A stretch of DNA of 64,000 nt, from contig NZ_BBZB01000001.1 in assembly GCF_001269985.1 (NCBI RefSeq), forward strand, positions 3,038,001-3,102,000. Reading direction: 5' to 3'. The translations under genes and the position numbers were made by a program. The notes beneath the pieces are model-generated. The model worked only from the letters and a program-made list of their open reading frames with translations. It searched no databases and was not told the DNA's origin. Positions 39,201 through 45,334 of this stretch are shown here, piece by piece; positions within the stretch are counted from its first letter, which is position 1, and each line of letters begins with the position of its first letter. The DNA comes from Pseudoalteromonas sp. '520P1 No. 423' (lineage in GTDB: Bacteria; Pseudomonadota; Gammaproteobacteria; Enterobacterales; Alteromonadaceae).

Positions 39201-40921
39201 GTATTAGTGCTTGTTACTGAATTAACATCAAATGCTGCAGTATCTGAGCTATCGGTATCGGTAACGGTTAAATGGCCATTAGTGCTAAGTTGGTTATTCG
39301 TAACTGATTCATCTTCAGTCACTGAACCCACATCTGTATCACCTGCTTCTAAGCTAATTTGTGATAAATCTTCTGCACCATTAACCGTCACTGTGATTTC
39401 ATGTGTTTGACCATCAATCGTCATTACAGTGAAAATTTCTGTAAAGCTTTCGCCTTCATCTAAGCCTTGAACAGCTGCCAGAGTATTATCTATGTTGTAG
39501 ACCCAGTTACCATTTTCATCTATGGTCAATGTGCCTAACGTATTAGTGCTTGTTACTGAATTAACATCAAATGCTGCAGTATCTGAGCTATCGGTATCGG
39601 TAACGGTTAAATGGCCATTAGTGCTAAGTTGGTTATTCGTAACTGATTCATCTTCAGTCACTGAACCCACATCTGTATCACCTGCTTCTAAGCTAATTTG
39701 TGATAAATCTTCTGCACCATTAACCGTCACTGTGATTTCATGTGTTTGACCATCAATCGTCATTACAGTGAAAATTTCTGTAAAGCTTTCGCCTTCATCT
39801 AAGCCTTGAACAGCTGCCAGAGTATTATCTATGTTGTAGACCCAGTTACCATTTTCATCTATGGTCAATGTGCCTAACGTATTAGTGCTTGTTACTGAAT
39901 TAACATCAAATGCTGCAGTATCTGAGCTATCGGTATCGGTAACGGTTAAATGGCCATTAGTGCTAAGTTGGTTATTCGTAACTGATTCATCTTCAGTCAC
40001 TGAACCCACATCTGTATCACCATCAGCTAAGCTAATAACTGATAGATCTTCATTACCTTGAATTATTATAGATATTGTATGCTCTGTACCATCAATCGAT
40101 GTAACTATGATATTTTCAGATAATGACTCTCCAACATCTAATGTTTGGATCACATCTGATTCGTTATTAAGTGAGTATACCCAATTACCGTTCTCATCTA
40201 TTGTCAACATACCATATTGAGTTTGGATCTCAGCTACATTGAATTTTGATTCATCTATATTCGTATCTGATATTTCAAGTTTTCCACTGATACGAGGTGC
40301 AATATCTTCAACCGCAGTGCCTTGATCTTCCCCTATGATAATTGCTTTTCTTACTTGTGTTTCTTCAGTGTTTTCAACGGTATTTAAGTTAGATGTGGCA
40401 TAATCAGTATCATAACCAGCTGTTACATCTATTTGTTCAATTGTGGCATCTATTCGAGGAGAAATTGTTGAACCCTGGTTACCCGTCGCGCCAGCAGCAG
40501 CCGCTTCAAATTCAGGCGTAGCAGTTGGATCGATACCTTGAGCTATTAGCTCTTGCAAATCAGCTATTTCATCATTTGAAGTTGTATCTGTTGGGTCTAC
40601 CCCATCTAAAATAAGTTGCTGTAATGCGAGAACATCAGATCCATCAAAAGCATCTGTGTCTACATTTTGTATGTTAGCGCTAACTTGTTCATAATTATTA
40701 ATTAAAATACAAGCAGCGCAAGACTCATCAATAGTTGTTACCATATTATGAACTTCAAACTGAATGACTGCTTTAGAATTTTTAGAAGTTAAAACTATAT
40801 CACCAACCTGAAGCTTATCATCAGGTTTCAAAATACGGATCTGACCATCTGAAGAAATTACTGATACTTTCCCCTGTATGGATACTACAATCCCTGCTTC
40901 GGTTAGTTTTAATTCTTGCAT
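30266..40921 (-). CDS. lapA: Giant LapA-like RTX adhesin with N-terminal retention module
   Basis: About 3,551 residues. I place the start at the ATG at 40921, which has AGGA upstream, rather than an in-frame TTG at 40948. Order: retention module (residues 1-115, IQGKVSVISSDG), LapG-type site AAAAG near 140-144, one diverged and six near-identical 113-residue VCBS-like repeats, seven 89-residue repeats (VNEDGSVVIDVLANDTD), seven 112-residue repeats (TGTVLENSVDGNGLTLTVTK), further cadherin-like domains, a short RTX patch (GGAGNDSMYGGEGKD), a vWA domain with MIDAS DASGSM (around 32150), RTX repeats (GLAGNDAIMGEAGNDTLEGG), a type I secretion region, and an acidic tail of about 180 residues. It is exported by LapBCE and holds cells to surfaces. 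Many Asp/Gly sites suggest calcium-dependent folding. Only two Cys were seen (CAAC). Confidence 0.95.
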   Translation of the reverse strand: MQELKLTEAGIVVSIQGKVSVISSDGQIRILKPDDKLQVGDIVLTSKNSKAVIQFEVHNMVTTIDESCAACILINNYEQVSANIQNVDTDAFDGSDVLALQQLILDGVDPTDTTSNDEIADLQELIAQGIDPTATPEFEAAAAGATGNQGSTISPRIDATIEQIDVTAGYDTDYATSNLNTVENTEETQVRKAIIIGEDQGTAVEDIAPRISGKLEISDTNIDESKFNVAEIQTQYGMLTIDENGNWVYSLNNESDVIQTLDVGESLSENIIVTSIDGTEHTISIIIQGNEDLSVISLADGDTDVGSVTEDESVTNNQLSTNGHLTVTDTDSSDTAAFDVNSVTSTNTLGTLTIDENGNWVYNIDNTLAAVQGLDEGESFTEIFTVMTIDGQTHEITVTVNGAEDLSQISLEAGDTDVGSVTEDESVTNNQLSTNGHLTVTDTDSSDTAAFDVNSVTSTNTLGTLTIDENGNWVYNIDNTLAAVQGLDEGESFTEIFTVMTIDGQTHEITVTVNGAEDLSQISLEAGDTDVGSVTEDESVTNNQLSTNGHLTVTDTDSSDTAAFDVNSVTSTNTLGTLTIDENGNWVYNIDNTLAAVQGLDEGESFTEIFTVMTIDGQTHEITVTVNGAEDLSQISLEAGDTDVGSVTEDESVTNNQLSTNGHLTVTDTDSSDTAAFDVNSVTSTNTLGTLTIDENGNWVYNIDNTLAAVQGLDEGESFTEIFTVMTIDGQTHEITVTVNGAEDLSQISLEAGDTDVGSVTEDESVTNNQLSTNGHLTVTDTDSSDTAAFDVNSVTSTNTLGTLTIDENGNWVYNIDNTLAAVQGLDEGESFTEIFTVMTIDGQTHEITVTVNGAEDLSQISLEAGDTDVGSVTEDESVTNNQLSTNGHLTVTDTDSSDTAAFDVNSVTSTNTLGTLTIDENGNWVYNIDNTLAAVQGLDEGESFTEIFTVMTIDGQTHEITVTVNGTADATETKADAASVNEDGSVVIDVLANDSDIDSEKSPVVSVTNGANGTVSINPDGTVTYTPNPNFNGTDTFTYTNAEGNTATVTVFVTPVDDATVIKDDTATVNEDGSVVIDVLANDTDADGSKSPVVSVTNGSNGTVVINQDGTVTYTPNPNFNGTDTFTYTNAEGNTATVTVFVTPVDDATVIKDDTATVNEDGSVVIDVLANDTDADGSKSPVVSVTNGANGTVVINADGTVTYTPNPNFNGTDTFTYTNAEGNTATVTVNVTPDGDATVIKDDSATVNEDGSVKIDVLANDTDPDGSKSPVVSVTNGANGTVVINADGTVTYTPKPNFNGTDTFTYTNAEGNTATVTVNVTPDGDATVIKDDSATVNEDGSVKIDVLANDTDPDGSKSPVVSVTNGANGTVVINADGTVTYTPNPNFNGTDTFTYTNAEGNTATVTVNVTPDGDATVIKDDSATVNEDGSVKIDVLANDTDPDGSKSPVVSVTNGANGTVVINADGTVTYTPNPNFNGTDTFTYTNAEGNTATVTVNVTPDGDATVIKDDSATVNEDGSVKIDVLANDTDPDGSKSPVVSVTNGANGTVVINADGTVTYTPKPNFNGTDTFTYTNAEGNTATVSVLVNPLSDTFTDNDEVVSGNEDTDQTGTVLENSVDGNGLTLTVTKFSLDANGDGSQQEFTAGQTVIIAGVGEFTLSANGSYTFQPAQNYNGPVPVITYTVSNGETTDTSTLTININAQDDVFTDNDEVVSGNEDTDQTGTVLENSVDGNGLTLTVTKFSLDANGDGSQQEFTAGQTVIIAGVGEFTLSANGSYTFKPAQNYNGPVPVITYTMSNGETTDTSTLTININAQNDVFTDNDEVVSGNEDTDQTGTVLENSVDGNGLTLTVTKFSLDANGDGSQQEFTAGQTVLIAGVGEFTLSANGSYTFKPAQNYNGPVPVITYTVSNGETTDTSTLTININAQNDVFTDNDEVVSGNEDTDQTGTVLENSVDGNGLTLTVTKFSLDANGDGSQQEFMAGQTVTIAGVGEFTLSANGSYTFKPAQNYNGPVPVITYTMSNGETTDTSTLTININAQNDVFTDNDEVVSGNEDTDQTGTVLENSVDGNGLTLTVTKFSLDANGDGSQQEFTAGQTMTIAGVGEFTLSANGSYTFQPAQNYNGPVPVITYTVSNGETTDTSTLTININAQNDVFTDNDEVVSGNEDTDQTGTVLENSVDGNGLTLTVTKFSLDANGDGSQQEFTAGQTVTIAGVGEFTLSANGSYTFKPAQNYNGPVPVITYTVTNGETTDTSTLTININAQNDVFTDNDEVVSGNEDTDQTGTVLENSVDGNGLTLTVTKFSLDANGDGSQQEFTAGQTVIIAGVGEFTLSANGSYTFKPAQNYNGPVPVITYTVSNGETTDTSTLTININAQDDAPTSTNDSISVKEDLNNTNLGYALLLTDFGDYSDVENNPLSSVRIETLPTNGKFYLNGVEVTAANFEVTAADITAGKLTFVPTQHTDTDGSFTFSVSDGTNWSSEVYTTVIILEALADKPELLISISTPVQIPVSSTGNPIDFNDLASSLGIVIDGTVTGTDLGDSLMNGVNNTTNDYLLGKGGADAIHGYGGDDIFDGGAGNDSMYGGEGKDVAIFTGKFSDYIIEYRYPDDHGNDAYLLVIDKRGIDTDSTNSNHLDAGDHLYSIETLVFSDMSVYVDLSNGNMETNSAFKYELNIDSSLVDRDGSETLSITLSGIPDSVSVVGATKNPDGTWSLTVSGKDFNGAITLIASESQSNFDVTVTARSTESSNNSTAIFSQIVAVIIPLVTGTKAPTITSVEDETVYEHGLVDGNSNSGAEFTSGSFIIKGESSDIVSIEIEGQSISLSQLESLSSTDITIITDKGVFTLTDYNSSTGELSYTYKLSSSQNHTNNIDIKETIDLVLENAQGLKSSTSFDITIVDDAPSTTGDTQFIVFEEQITNVIIILDASGSMAYDMSSSDDRSRMKVAIQAIKQLLEAYDDLGSVNVQLVSFSSTHSGSTNAHSNGWLNLADAKAWLDTASNVDPDGGTDYVLGLNSVINNFTAPQNGGKTYTYFISDGEPWSNQNKSDALAFEDDWEAFINANGITESYAIGMGNVPTEYLSIAAHANGVDTAVTLVYSADDLKDHLLSTIVVETTGHIFDGLLSNGSIIGADGGTFTSVTIDGQTYTLANAINGILVINTALGGKLTVDFNKNEYSYEATALSNNGQDYIETFTATMTDNDGDSSSAEFTINVAFPDHTQGTSNTDVLYGTTANDTLNGLAGNDAIMGEAGNDTLEGGAGHDILVGGSGNDIFKFGANSGDRSTDTIVDFTAGDIIDLSDLLVGESANAYTLNSYLNFTTVDGDTRIFVDSDKDGAVDLTIRLQDLDLGATGSNDVDIIQTLLTQGQLVVDNTSSRSSRRTDTEDEARDGREYNSFKYSTRSADSNSAQNDEMNTINSEAESDSLMFNFSNDQAILGIDSLEPMQSETDDELKINPNEREVAQFLDLNTVEAISDMNLTMSDLVKDEGEEIESLDTYLNLSFERNEIEGEITEAKQVAKPSNNPKTLEISEHQEFELIQKLIDDIKLSHD
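33791..36136 (-). repeat. Seven tandem 336-nt repeats in the adhesin gene
   Basis: Period 336 nt, coding for 112-residue units from FTDNDEVVSGNED to LTININAQN. Units differ by a few point changes only, for example in the QTVxIAG position and KPAQ/QPAQ. Confidence 0.93.
36148..38016 (-). repeat. Seven tandem 267-nt repeats in the adhesin gene
   Basis: Seven 267-nt units (89 residues, ATVNEDGSVVIDVLANDTD through FTYTNAEGNTATVTV). The four units nearest the C-terminal side are almost identical; the N-terminal ones diverge (VTPVDD versus VTPDGD). Confidence 0.93.
38028..40022 (-). repeat. Six tandem 339-nt repeats in the adhesin gene
   Basis: Units of 339 nt (113 residues, VCBS-like: TLGTLTIDENGNWVYNIDN, VTEDESVTNNQLSTNGHL). 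I could see no differences between the full units. A seventh, clearly diverged unit lies at about 40023-40320. Identity at DNA level points to recent duplication or ongoing gene conversion. Confidence 0.93.
40490..40504 (-). other. Putative LapG cleavage site in the adhesin
   Basis: Codons for Ala-Ala-Ala-Ala-Gly in the context PEFEAAAAGATGN, following two repeats of the form LQxLIxxGxDPT. LapG homologues cut between alanines of TAAG or AAAG-type sites at this distance from the N-terminus. Position and sequence fit, but cleavage is inferred. Confidence 0.7.
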
Positions 40922-41040
40922 ATTTAAAATCCTAAAAATACCTAACAATATTGAAATTTATTTTTGTGAATAGAATTGAAGTATTTAAACACAAAAATCA
41001 ATAACAACAGTTAATTACACAACATTACACTCTAGTGAAA

Positions 41041-41172
41041 TTATTGCCAATCTCGCAAGTATAATAACATACAGTAAATTATTACTAAACAAATTAATAC
41101 TATATTACTAGGGGCTCTACTTTTTTCTTCCACATTTGCATGTTCTAACAAGCTATCTCTTACAGCCTTCAT
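41041..41172 (-). CDS. Possible small membrane protein of 43 residues
   Basis: ATG at 41172 opens MKAVRDSLLEHANVEEKSRA, then one membrane helix (NIVLICLVIIYCMLLYL) and a short end RDWQ. The polar head, single helix and basic end look like a real small membrane protein, but there is no clear ribosome site and chance is possible. It lies upstream of lapA on the same strand. Confidence 0.35.
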   Translation of the reverse strand: MKAVRDSLLEHANVEEKSRAPSNIVLICLVIIYCMLLYLRDWQ

Positions 41173-41250
41173 AAATACAACATTAAAATTATCAAAATGA
41201 TGTTTTCTATATATGCCGAAATTATAGAACCTATTTCAATTTATACATTT

Positions 41251-41268
41251 TGTACTGTTTTGTTTACA
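41251..41268. promoter_or_regulatory. TyrR-like box 1 upstream of hppD
   Basis: TGTACT-N6-TTTACA, against TyrR consensus TGTAAA-N6-TTTACA: first half 4 of 6, second half perfect. About 320 bp before hppD. Confidence 0.45.
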
Positions 41269-41443
41269 TTTCTGTTTCGTATATTTTCCTTAGATTACGA
41301 TTTAAATATAAACTTACTTCCAAATAAATAACAAAGACTTAAGTTAAAACAGCTCTATTTTTAAACTTTTATTATTTATTAGAATTTAAATATTTCAGAG
41401 TATTTAAGCTGTATAACTAAGCTAAATTCAAAAAATATACTTT

Positions 41444-41461
41444 TGTTCACATTTATTTACA
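41444..41461. promoter_or_regulatory. TyrR-like box 2 upstream of hppD
   Basis: TGTTCA-N6-TTTACA: first half 4 of 6, second half perfect, about 130 bp before hppD. With box 1 and the product's role in tyrosine breakdown, TyrR control is plausible. Confidence 0.5.
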
Positions 41462-41521
41462 TCTGAGCACCTTTACTAAATTAGGCTTAGGGCTTTTACT
41501 TACATTAATAATAGTTAATCA

Positions 41522-41543
41522 TTCGGTAACAAATGATACTAAC
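41522..41543. promoter_or_regulatory. MarR-type operator upstream of hppD
   Basis: GGTAACAAATGATACTA matches the palindrome beside the MarR-family gene (AGTAACAAATGTTACTA) with an identical 10-bp core GTAACAAATG and only two differences over these 17 bases. It lies 45 bp before the hppD start, a suitable place for repression. Confidence 0.6.
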
Positions 41544-41588
41544 TAAATTAAATACGAATTTTTAGATAGATTTGTAGGAGCATTTAAA

Positions 41589-42635
41589 ATGAGCGAATCA
41601 ACTAATCCATTAGGTTTAATGGGCATCGAATTTACAGAATATGCAACACCTGATGCGGATTATATGGAACAAGTATTTACTGACTTTGGTTTTTCAAAAT
41701 TAAAGACTTTTAAAGGTAAAGACATTGTTTACTTCAATCAAAATGATATCCACTTTTTATTAAATAATAGTCGTGAAGGATTTTCTGCAGAGTTTGCTAA
41801 AAGCCATGGTCCTGCTATTTGTTCTATGGGTTGGCGCGTTGCCGATGCTGAAGCTGCTTTTGAAGAAGCTGTAAAACGTGGTGCAAAGCCTGCGACAGAT
41901 TCAACACATAAAGACTTACCTTACCCGGCAATCTTTGGTATTGGCGACAGCTTAATTTACTTCATCGATGTATTTGGTGATAAAGGTTCTATATACGCTA
42001 ATGATTTTGAAGATTTAGCAGAACAAAAAGTTGTTGAAGATAAAGGTTTCTTAAGAATAGACCATTTAACTAACAATGTTTATCAAGGTACTATGGAAAC
42101 ATGGGCTAATTTCTATAAAGATATTTTTGGTTTTACTGAAGTACGCTACTTTGATATTAAAGGTGTTGAAACAGCACTTATATCTTACGCACTTAAGTCT
42201 CCTTGTGAAACTTTCTGTATTCCTATCAACGAAGGTAAAGGCGATAAAAATAACCAAATTGATGAGTACCTAGAAAAATACGACGGTCCAGGTGTTCAGC
42301 ATATTGCTTTCTTAACAAATGACCTTGTAAGTTCATTAGATAAGCTAGACCAATCTACTATCGCAACATTAGATATTATCCCTGAATATTACGATACTAT
42401 TTTCGATCGTGTACCTTGGGTTAAAGAAGACAAAGAGAAAATCAGAAAACATCAAATCTTAGTTGATAGCCAAGGTGATGATTGTTATTTATTACAAATC
42501 TTCTCTAAAAACTTATTTGGTCCTATCTTCATAGAAATGATCCAACGTGTTGATGATGGTGGTTTTGGTGAAGGTAATTTCCAAGCATTATTTGAGTCAA
42601 TTGAAAGAGACCAAAGAAAACGTGGTGTGCTTTAA
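41589..42635 (+). CDS. hppD: 4-hydroxyphenylpyruvate dioxygenase
   Basis: A 348-residue Fe(II) dioxygenase of the VOC fold converting 4-hydroxyphenylpyruvate to homogentisate in tyrosine catabolism. The iron ligands are His159 (LRIDHLTNNV), His238 (GVQHIAFLTND) and Glu316 (FGPIFIEMIQR). Two VOC modules and usual bacterial length. Strong AGGAG before the ATG. fahA follows after a terminator, but homogentisate dioxygenase (hmgA) is not in the window. The upstream region carries TyrR-like boxes and a MarR-type operator. Confidence 0.98.
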   Translation: MSESTNPLGLMGIEFTEYATPDADYMEQVFTDFGFSKLKTFKGKDIVYFNQNDIHFLLNNSREGFSAEFAKSHGPAICSMGWRVADAEAAFEEAVKRGAKPATDSTHKDLPYPAIFGIGDSLIYFIDVFGDKGSIYANDFEDLAEQKVVEDKGFLRIDHLTNNVYQGTMETWANFYKDIFGFTEVRYFDIKGVETALISYALKSPCETFCIPINEGKGDKNNQIDEYLEKYDGPGVQHIAFLTNDLVSSLDKLDQSTIATLDIIPEYYDTIFDRVPWVKEDKEKIRKHQILVDSQGDDCYLLQIFSKNLFGPIFIEMIQRVDDGGFGEGNFQALFESIERDQRKRGVL

Positions 42636-42671
42636 ATTAAGATTTAAAACAGTTCCAAATTGCTAAGAACT

Positions 42672-42697
42672 AAAGCAGATTTTAAATCTGCTTTTTT
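42672..42697 (+). terminator. Terminator after hppD
   Basis: AAAGCAGA pairs with TCTGCTTT around an AT loop and is followed by TTTTTT; it separates hppD from fahA. Confidence 0.8.
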
Positions 42698-42788
42698 CTA
42701 TTTCTACACTTTAAATAATTACAATCGGCTATATCTATATACACAATAGATTTTTATTAAAAATGACATAGTCCGAAAAGGAAAATTT

Positions 42789-44102
42789 ATGAGCCTTATT
42801 AACGAAACACATGATATAAAATTAGCGTCTTGGGTATCATCTGCAAATGATGCAACAACAGACTTCCCGATTCAAAATTTACCTTTTGCTGTATTTCGTC
42901 GTAAAGATTCAAATGAAGAATTTCGTGGTGGCGTAGCTATCGGTTCACAAGTACTTGACTTAAGTGTTGTTGCTAACGCAAATATTTTTACAGGTCTTGC
43001 ACAAGAAGCTGTTGTTGCAGCGAATGCAGCAGCACTTAATGAATTTATGGGCATGGGAATCGAATATTGGTCTGCATTGCGTTTAGCTTTATCAAAAGCA
43101 TTACGTGCAGGTTCTGAACATCAAGCAACTTTAGAAACTAGCTTAATTTCACAAGCTGATATTGAGTTTTCAATGCCTTGTCATATAGGTGATTACACTG
43201 ATTTTTACACATCAATTTATCATGCTACTGCAGTAGGTAGTTTATTCCGCCCTGATAACCCATTATTACCAAACTACAAATGGGTACCAATTGGCTATCA
43301 TGGTCGTGCATCATCTATTGATGTTTCTGGTCAAGAATTTCACCGCCCTAAAGGTCAAACTAAAGCGCCTGACGCTGATGTACCATCATTTGGCCCTGCT
43401 AAACGTTTAGATTACGAACTAGAAATGGGTATTTATTTAGGAAAAGGTAACGATCTAGGTGATGCTATCTCAATTAAAAATGCAGAAGATCATGTGTTTG
43501 GCTTCTGTGTATTTAATGACTGGTCAGCACGTGATTTACAAGCTTGGGAATACCAACCTTTAGGCCCATTCCTTGCTAAAAACTTTGCATCTACCGTTTC
43601 TCCTTGGATTGTGACAACAGAAGCACTTGCGCCATACCGTACATCTTGGACACGTGATGAAAACGATCCACAACCACTTGAATACTTAGACTCTAAAGAA
43701 AACCGTGAACAGGGTTCTTTTGATGTCACTATGGATGTTCAAATTGAAACTGAACAAATGCGTAAAGATGGCATTGAAGCTTCTAAAGTATCAGAGTCTA
43801 GCTTTAAACATTCATATTGGACAGTAGCACAAATGGTAACTCATCATACAGTAAATGGCTGTAATTTTGTGCCTGGTGATATGTTAGGTTCTGGTACACA
43901 GTCAGGTCCTGAACATATTGAAGCAGGTTCTATGCTAGAACTTTCACGTGGTGGCAAAGAAGCAATCACTTTAAGTAATGGTGAGCAGCGTAAATTCTTA
44001 GAAGATGGCGATAAAGTGATTATGCGCGGTTGGTGTGAAGCTGATGGTTATGCTCGCATTGGTTTCGGCTCTGTTGAAGGTACACTATTACCAACTAAAT
44101 AA
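42789..44102 (+). CDS. fahA: Fumarylacetoacetase
   Basis: A 437-residue enzyme hydrolysing fumarylacetoacetate to fumarate and acetoacetate, the last step of tyrosine breakdown. An N-terminal SH3-like domain is followed by the FAH catalytic domain with IGDYTDFYTSIYHATAVG, PIGYHGRASSI, DYELEMGIYLG and VFNDWSARDLQAWEYQPLGP, which hold the metal and catalytic residues. Length fits the long FAH family. It has its own AAGGA ribosome site and lies 153 bp after hppD beyond a terminator, so it probably has its own promoter or is read through. Confidence 0.97.
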   Translation: MSLINETHDIKLASWVSSANDATTDFPIQNLPFAVFRRKDSNEEFRGGVAIGSQVLDLSVVANANIFTGLAQEAVVAANAAALNEFMGMGIEYWSALRLALSKALRAGSEHQATLETSLISQADIEFSMPCHIGDYTDFYTSIYHATAVGSLFRPDNPLLPNYKWVPIGYHGRASSIDVSGQEFHRPKGQTKAPDADVPSFGPAKRLDYELEMGIYLGKGNDLGDAISIKNAEDHVFGFCVFNDWSARDLQAWEYQPLGPFLAKNFASTVSPWIVTTEALAPYRTSWTRDENDPQPLEYLDSKENREQGSFDVTMDVQIETEQMRKDGIEASKVSESSFKHSYWTVAQMVTHHTVNGCNFVPGDMLGSGTQSGPEHIEAGSMLELSRGGKEAITLSNGEQRKFLEDGDKVIMRGWCEADGYARIGFGSVEGTLLPTK

Positions 44103-44118
44103 TAACTTTTAGTAATCT

Positions 44119-44158
44119 AAGGGTATGTTTTATTAATAGAAACATGCCCTTTTTTATT
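44119..44158 (+). terminator. Terminator after fahA
   Basis: A 12-bp stem (44119-44130 with 44140-44151, one G-T pair) is followed by a T run. Confidence 0.85.
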
Positions 44159-44212
44159 TTATTAAAATTTGGTATCGTAGAAAGATTAAGCGTTGAATAA
44201 ATTAAAAGTTAA

Positions 44213-45334
44213 ATGTTAAGCCCTTTAAAGAAAATATATAAACACTATTTACCTGAGCGTCAATTACTGATCCGACAAAACGGAGAAGTTAAATACCTTA
44301 ATATCACAGGTGTAGTACAACTTTCATTGTTAAGTATCATTACTATTACATTTATTTGGTTTGTATATTCTAGTAAACAATATTTTGCTTTAAATCAAAA
44401 AATATCTAGTAGTCATAATAATTTACAACAATCTAAACAAGATTTAGATCAGCTAACAAATCAATATAAAGAAAAACACCAAACTTTAAATAAACAACTA
44501 ACACAGCTTCAAGAACAGCAAGTATTTTTACAAAATATACTTGAATCATTACCCTCTGCTATAAGCCCTGAAAAAGAGGGAAATATTACACCTACTGAAC
44601 ATCAAGTTGATACGCAAGCTCCATCAAATGAAAGTATCTCTTTATTAGATAAAATGGATATTAGTCACAAGCAATTATCAAATATTAGATTAAAACAGCA
44701 TAATGATTTAACTCAATTAGCGAAACAAGTTCAACACCGCCAAAATATTCTAGATAAAGCCCTAAATAACGCAGGTATTACTAATGAAATGATTAAATCG
44801 CATTTTGTAAATAGTACAATAGCGCAAGGCGGCCCATTATATGACCTATCAACCAAAGCGACTGATAAGCAAAAAAATGTTATTGATCAATTGATTGAAC
44901 TCAAAGAATTAGAACTCGCTTTACAGAATGTGCCAGTAAAGCTGCCCGCGAAAGATTATTACATTTCAAGCTTATATGGCTACCGCAAAGATCCGATCAC
45001 CAAGCGCCGCTCTATGCATAAAGGCATTGATATGGCAGGTTGGATAAAAACACAAATATTTTCGCCTGCTAAAGGCACTGTAAAACGTGCTGGTAAAAAT
45101 GGTAGTTATGGTAACTTTATTGAAATTGATCATTTAAATGGGTTTTCTACTCGCTATGGCCATCTTCATAAAATAAAAGTTAAAAAAGGACAGACTGTTA
45201 GTAAAAATGATGTCATCGGCTTAATGGGCAGTACAGGCCGAAGTACAAGCACACATTTACACTATGAACTCATGTTTAATAATAAAACGGTAAATCCGTT
45301 AAAAATAACAAAGGCATTAGAAAATGTTCTCTAA
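44213..45334 (+). CDS. M23-family peptidase (LytM domain) with coiled coil
   Basis: 373 residues: one N-terminal membrane helix (VVQLSLLSIITITFIWFVY), a Gln/Lys-rich coiled coil (about 60-130 and 150-190), and a C-terminal LytM domain with metal-binding motifs SMHKGIDMAG, YGHLHKIKV and HLHYEL. It probably cuts cross-linked peptidoglycan in the periplasm. It overlaps the bactofilin gene by 11 nt. M23 peptidase/bactofilin pairs set cell shape or local wall synthesis in Caulobacter, Helicobacter and others, so joint action is likely here. Confidence 0.92.
   Translation: MLSPLKKIYKHYLPERQLLIRQNGEVKYLNITGVVQLSLLSIITITFIWFVYSSKQYFALNQKISSSHNNLQQSKQDLDQLTNQYKEKHQTLNKQLTQLQEQQVFLQNILESLPSAISPEKEGNITPTEHQVDTQAPSNESISLLDKMDISHKQLSNIRLKQHNDLTQLAKQVQHRQNILDKALNNAGITNEMIKSHFVNSTIAQGGPLYDLSTKATDKQKNVIDQLIELKELELALQNVPVKLPAKDYYISSLYGYRKDPITKRRSMHKGIDMAGWIKTQIFSPAKGTVKRAGKNGSYGNFIEIDHLNGFSTRYGHLHKIKVKKGQTVSKNDVIGLMGSTGRSTSTHLHYELMFNNKTVNPLKITKALENVL

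Larger units (their letters stand above)
40949..41588. other. Long divergent intergenic region between lapA and hppD
   Basis: A 640-bp AT-rich region holding the promoters of the adhesin and of hppD. It contains two TyrR-like boxes, a MarR-type operator near hppD and a possible 43-residue membrane-protein gene on the adhesin strand; these are listed separately. I see no other gene or terminator. Confidence 0.7.

Noticed and set aside
33791..40022. Regular repeats that might suggest a CRISPR array or satellite DNA
   Set aside because: Units are 267-339 nt, fully coding in one frame and encode adhesin domains; there are no short repeats with unique spacers and no cas genes.
36264..40061. Series of plus-strand open frames across the adhesin repeats
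   Set aside because: They recur with exactly the repeat period, are antisense to the adhesin, start without ribosome sites and encode low-complexity Val/Thr/Ser-rich products.
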